64,000 nucleotides of DNA from Penelope pileata (lineage: Eukaryota; Chordata; Aves; Galliformes; Cracidae). The notes beneath the pieces were generated by a model, which worked only from the letters and a program-made list of their open reading frames with translations, was not told the origin of the DNA and ran no database searches. Positions 61,901-64,000 of this stretch are shown in pieces; position 1 is the first letter of the stretch, and each line of letters begins with the position of its first letter. Both the position numbers and the translations under genes were made by a program. The stretch is from positions 233,025-297,024 of the forward strand of contig WBMW01003833.1 of the NCBI GenBank assembly GCA_013396635.1. Direction: 5' to 3'.

Positions 61901-64000
61901 AAGCAGGATGTATTTTTCCCCATTTACAGGGGAAGCCAGAAAAACAACAGACAATAAGGTACTGCTTCGAAGTCTTTTTTTTTTTTTTGCTGTAAGTCTG
62001 GAGAGGTGTTATAACAAATATACCTTACTTTCTGTTTTTCTTCTATTTGCAAACATGTAGATTAGAATCTATTACCATTATAAGAACCTATTACTGTTGT
62101 AAGAACAAATCAAACCACTGGAAGTGTGAATTAAAAGTTTTGCATCAATCTCACTACCACAGCGTGTCTCCATTGCAAACGTAACTATTTGCATTCTCAT
62201 GACATAAATCATACAGTATTAAAGACCAGGAAAACCTTTTCATCTGAGTGAGAACCATGATGGCTCAAATGTTGACGGGGCTGCTAGGCATTTCTTCAAT
62301 ATAGGTAATTAAAAATATCTATATTGTTCACATATCATGAATTTTAATCAGAGAATGATGCAATTGTTTAGTTCAATTCAGTTCAACCACTCAACTCTTG
62401 AGCAGGTGAGGAGGGCACAAACAGACCAAATCATATCTGGGAAGGTGAGGCTGGAGAGGGAGGAAAATTTCAGCATAATCAAATTGTCTCAAGTTCTGTG
62501 AAAGCTTTGAGATATGAAGACTGCAGATAGGCCTTGCTATCCTTCCCCTCCCCCTAAATTAGGGGGAAAAAAGCCTTCGAAAGATTAAGGTCTGTATTTG
62601 CCTTGTTGTGTGAGAAGACTGAGAAAGTACAACTAAAGTGGCAATCTATACTTCACTGAAAAGAGATTAAAAGCAAAAAAAAAAAAAGAAAAACCACAAA
62701 ACAGGAGGTGGGGTGGTGGGGAAAAAAACAAGCAAAGCAGAAGAAACTTAAGAGGTTTATCATTTAATGCAGGATTCAATTTACATTTCATGTTCATGGA
62801 CATCTGAATATCTGAAGACAAATCTCATGGCTCTTTCATTTTTGTTCAGATTTGGGAAAGCCTCCGTAGTCAGAAAACAAAAAACACAGAGGCGTGTAGG
62901 GGGATTTTCCCAAAGTGCTCTACAGCAGTTAAATGGAATCCCTAACAAGTGACCTGCTATTGGGAAACCCGACTTCTGTTTGTGGCAGGGGTACTCAGGA
63001 CTCGAGTGTAACAAAGCGCTCTCGTTTTGTATTATTTCTTTTTCCATTGTCAGTTCACAAAAAGTTAACATGGGGAACATTTGCTATAAAGCACCTGAAA
63101 AACAGATCCCTAACACTTTAAAAATACCTATTGTTATGGAAATACAGTATGGAGTAATTAGCAGCCATCTAATAGCACGCTATCTCGGGACAGAGTCTGT
63201 TATTAACTAAGTCTGCCAGTGACTAATGTCATGAAACTTACAGCAATAACTGATGGAATATTGTGTCTGTGACTTCAAGAGACTTTATAATTGTATTTTA
63301 ATTTCTCTTGAGTAACTGCACTGGAAACTGTTTTACTGTATGCCAGAGGATAGTACTGGCATAATCCCTGCAACAAAAGGAACTGAAATTCTGAATATCA
63401 AATATGAATAACTAACAATTCACAATTAGGCCACAAAAATTGGCTAGTAAATATCTTCAACGCCCTTCTGAATCATTATATGTCAAAAATAAAAGAAGGC
63501 CTCAAAAATCAAGGCAGAAAAAAATCATGAGGTACACTTCTCATTATTTATTCCAGATTTCTATAGACAGATTCTTTCCACTTTTAAACTTTTCCCTGTT
63601 CTTACAATATAACTTTCTGCAAAACTCATTTCATTATCCATTGCTAGAAGCAGAAAATTATACTGATAATACCTGAAGTCAGATCTAAATTTGTTTTACT
63701 GATTTAGAAAAGGACTTGGTTATCTCCAGAAATTCAGAGAAGAGTCAGAAACAGCGTTGATAGAGGGTTTTTATCAACACCATAGAGAAAGCTAAAAAGG
63801 CACAGCTTCAACATCCATCAGCTGAACTCTAATCTCTTGCCACCTACATTTTTGTGACATTTCCTTATATGAAGCATTATCTTTCTCCTCTGACATAAAT
63901 TTATGACCATATTGTAATAGAAGTTTAATTGAACAGTGATGTTTAATAAATTGCGATGACCTGACATTGAGGCACTGCTAAAAAAAAAAAAAAAAAAAAA

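Larger units (their letters stand above)
35948..64000 (-). other. Region upstream of PPARG common exon 1, probably 5' intron(s); no gene recognised
   Basis: The acceptor at 35948-35949 shows that at least one non-common 5' exon lies further upstream (higher coordinates). In the remaining 28 kb I see no CpG-island promoter, no GC-rich first exon and no segment resembling the mammalian gamma-2 exon B peptide. The DNA is AT-rich with CR1 fragments (48378-48418, 48605-48745), microsatellites and long A/T runs. Coding-like or CpG-bearing patches at 39897-40080, 41290-41610 and 58320-58600 are discussed as findings. A small 5' UTR exon could be hidden here; one cannot be picked out without transcript data. 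Confidence 0.6.

Noticed and set aside
36000..64000. The mammalian gamma-2 exon B (MGETLGDSP-type peptide), SYN2 and TIMP4 were looked for
   Set aside because: No matching peptide appears on the minus strand, and nothing resembles SYN2 or TIMP4.

Overview
The window is vertebrate nuclear DNA, almost certainly from a bird. It is AT-rich and repeat-poor, and the only recognisable interspersed repeats are CR1 LINE 3' ends of the avian type. It holds one recognisable gene, the nuclear receptor PPARG (PPAR-gamma), on the minus strand. I see no bacterial features, operons, CRISPR arrays, tRNA or rRNA genes.

All six coding exons shared by PPARG isoforms are present, with intact AG/GT splice sites and an unbroken frame. 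In transcription order they are 35720-35947 (ATG at 35937-35939), 33885-34054, 32713-32851, 25209-25408, 21053-21503 and 13828-14075 (stop TAA at 13828-13830). Together they give 1,428 coding nt, a 475-residue protein: an N-terminal A/B region, a two-zinc-finger DNA-binding domain, a hinge, and a ligand-binding domain with an intact AF-2 helix. The 3' UTR is short (about 220 nt) and ends after an ATTAAA signal. It contains 8-mer seed matches for miR-27 and miR-130/301, two microRNA families known to repress PPARG.

Layout: 1-13606 is 3' flanking DNA with CR1 remnants and no recognised gene. 13607-35947 is the body of PPARG. 35948-64000 lies upstream of the common first coding exon. It is most simply the large 5' intron or introns of PPARG, because no CpG-island promoter or recognisable first exon is seen. 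In mammals the alternative 5' exons (A1, A2, B) lie tens of kb upstream.

The window is mostly ordinary. The points most worth a second look are: the avian start context, where the mammalian upstream Met is lost but the frame stays open to the splice acceptor, so an upstream exon could extend the N-terminus; an Arg in the ligand-pocket helix at a position that is Gly in human PPAR-gamma; the microRNA sites; a GC-rich, coding-like same-strand block at 39897-40080; a CpG-containing anomalous block at 58320-58600; and a near-perfect 39-nt palindrome at 55718-55756. No new biological system is supported by what I can see.
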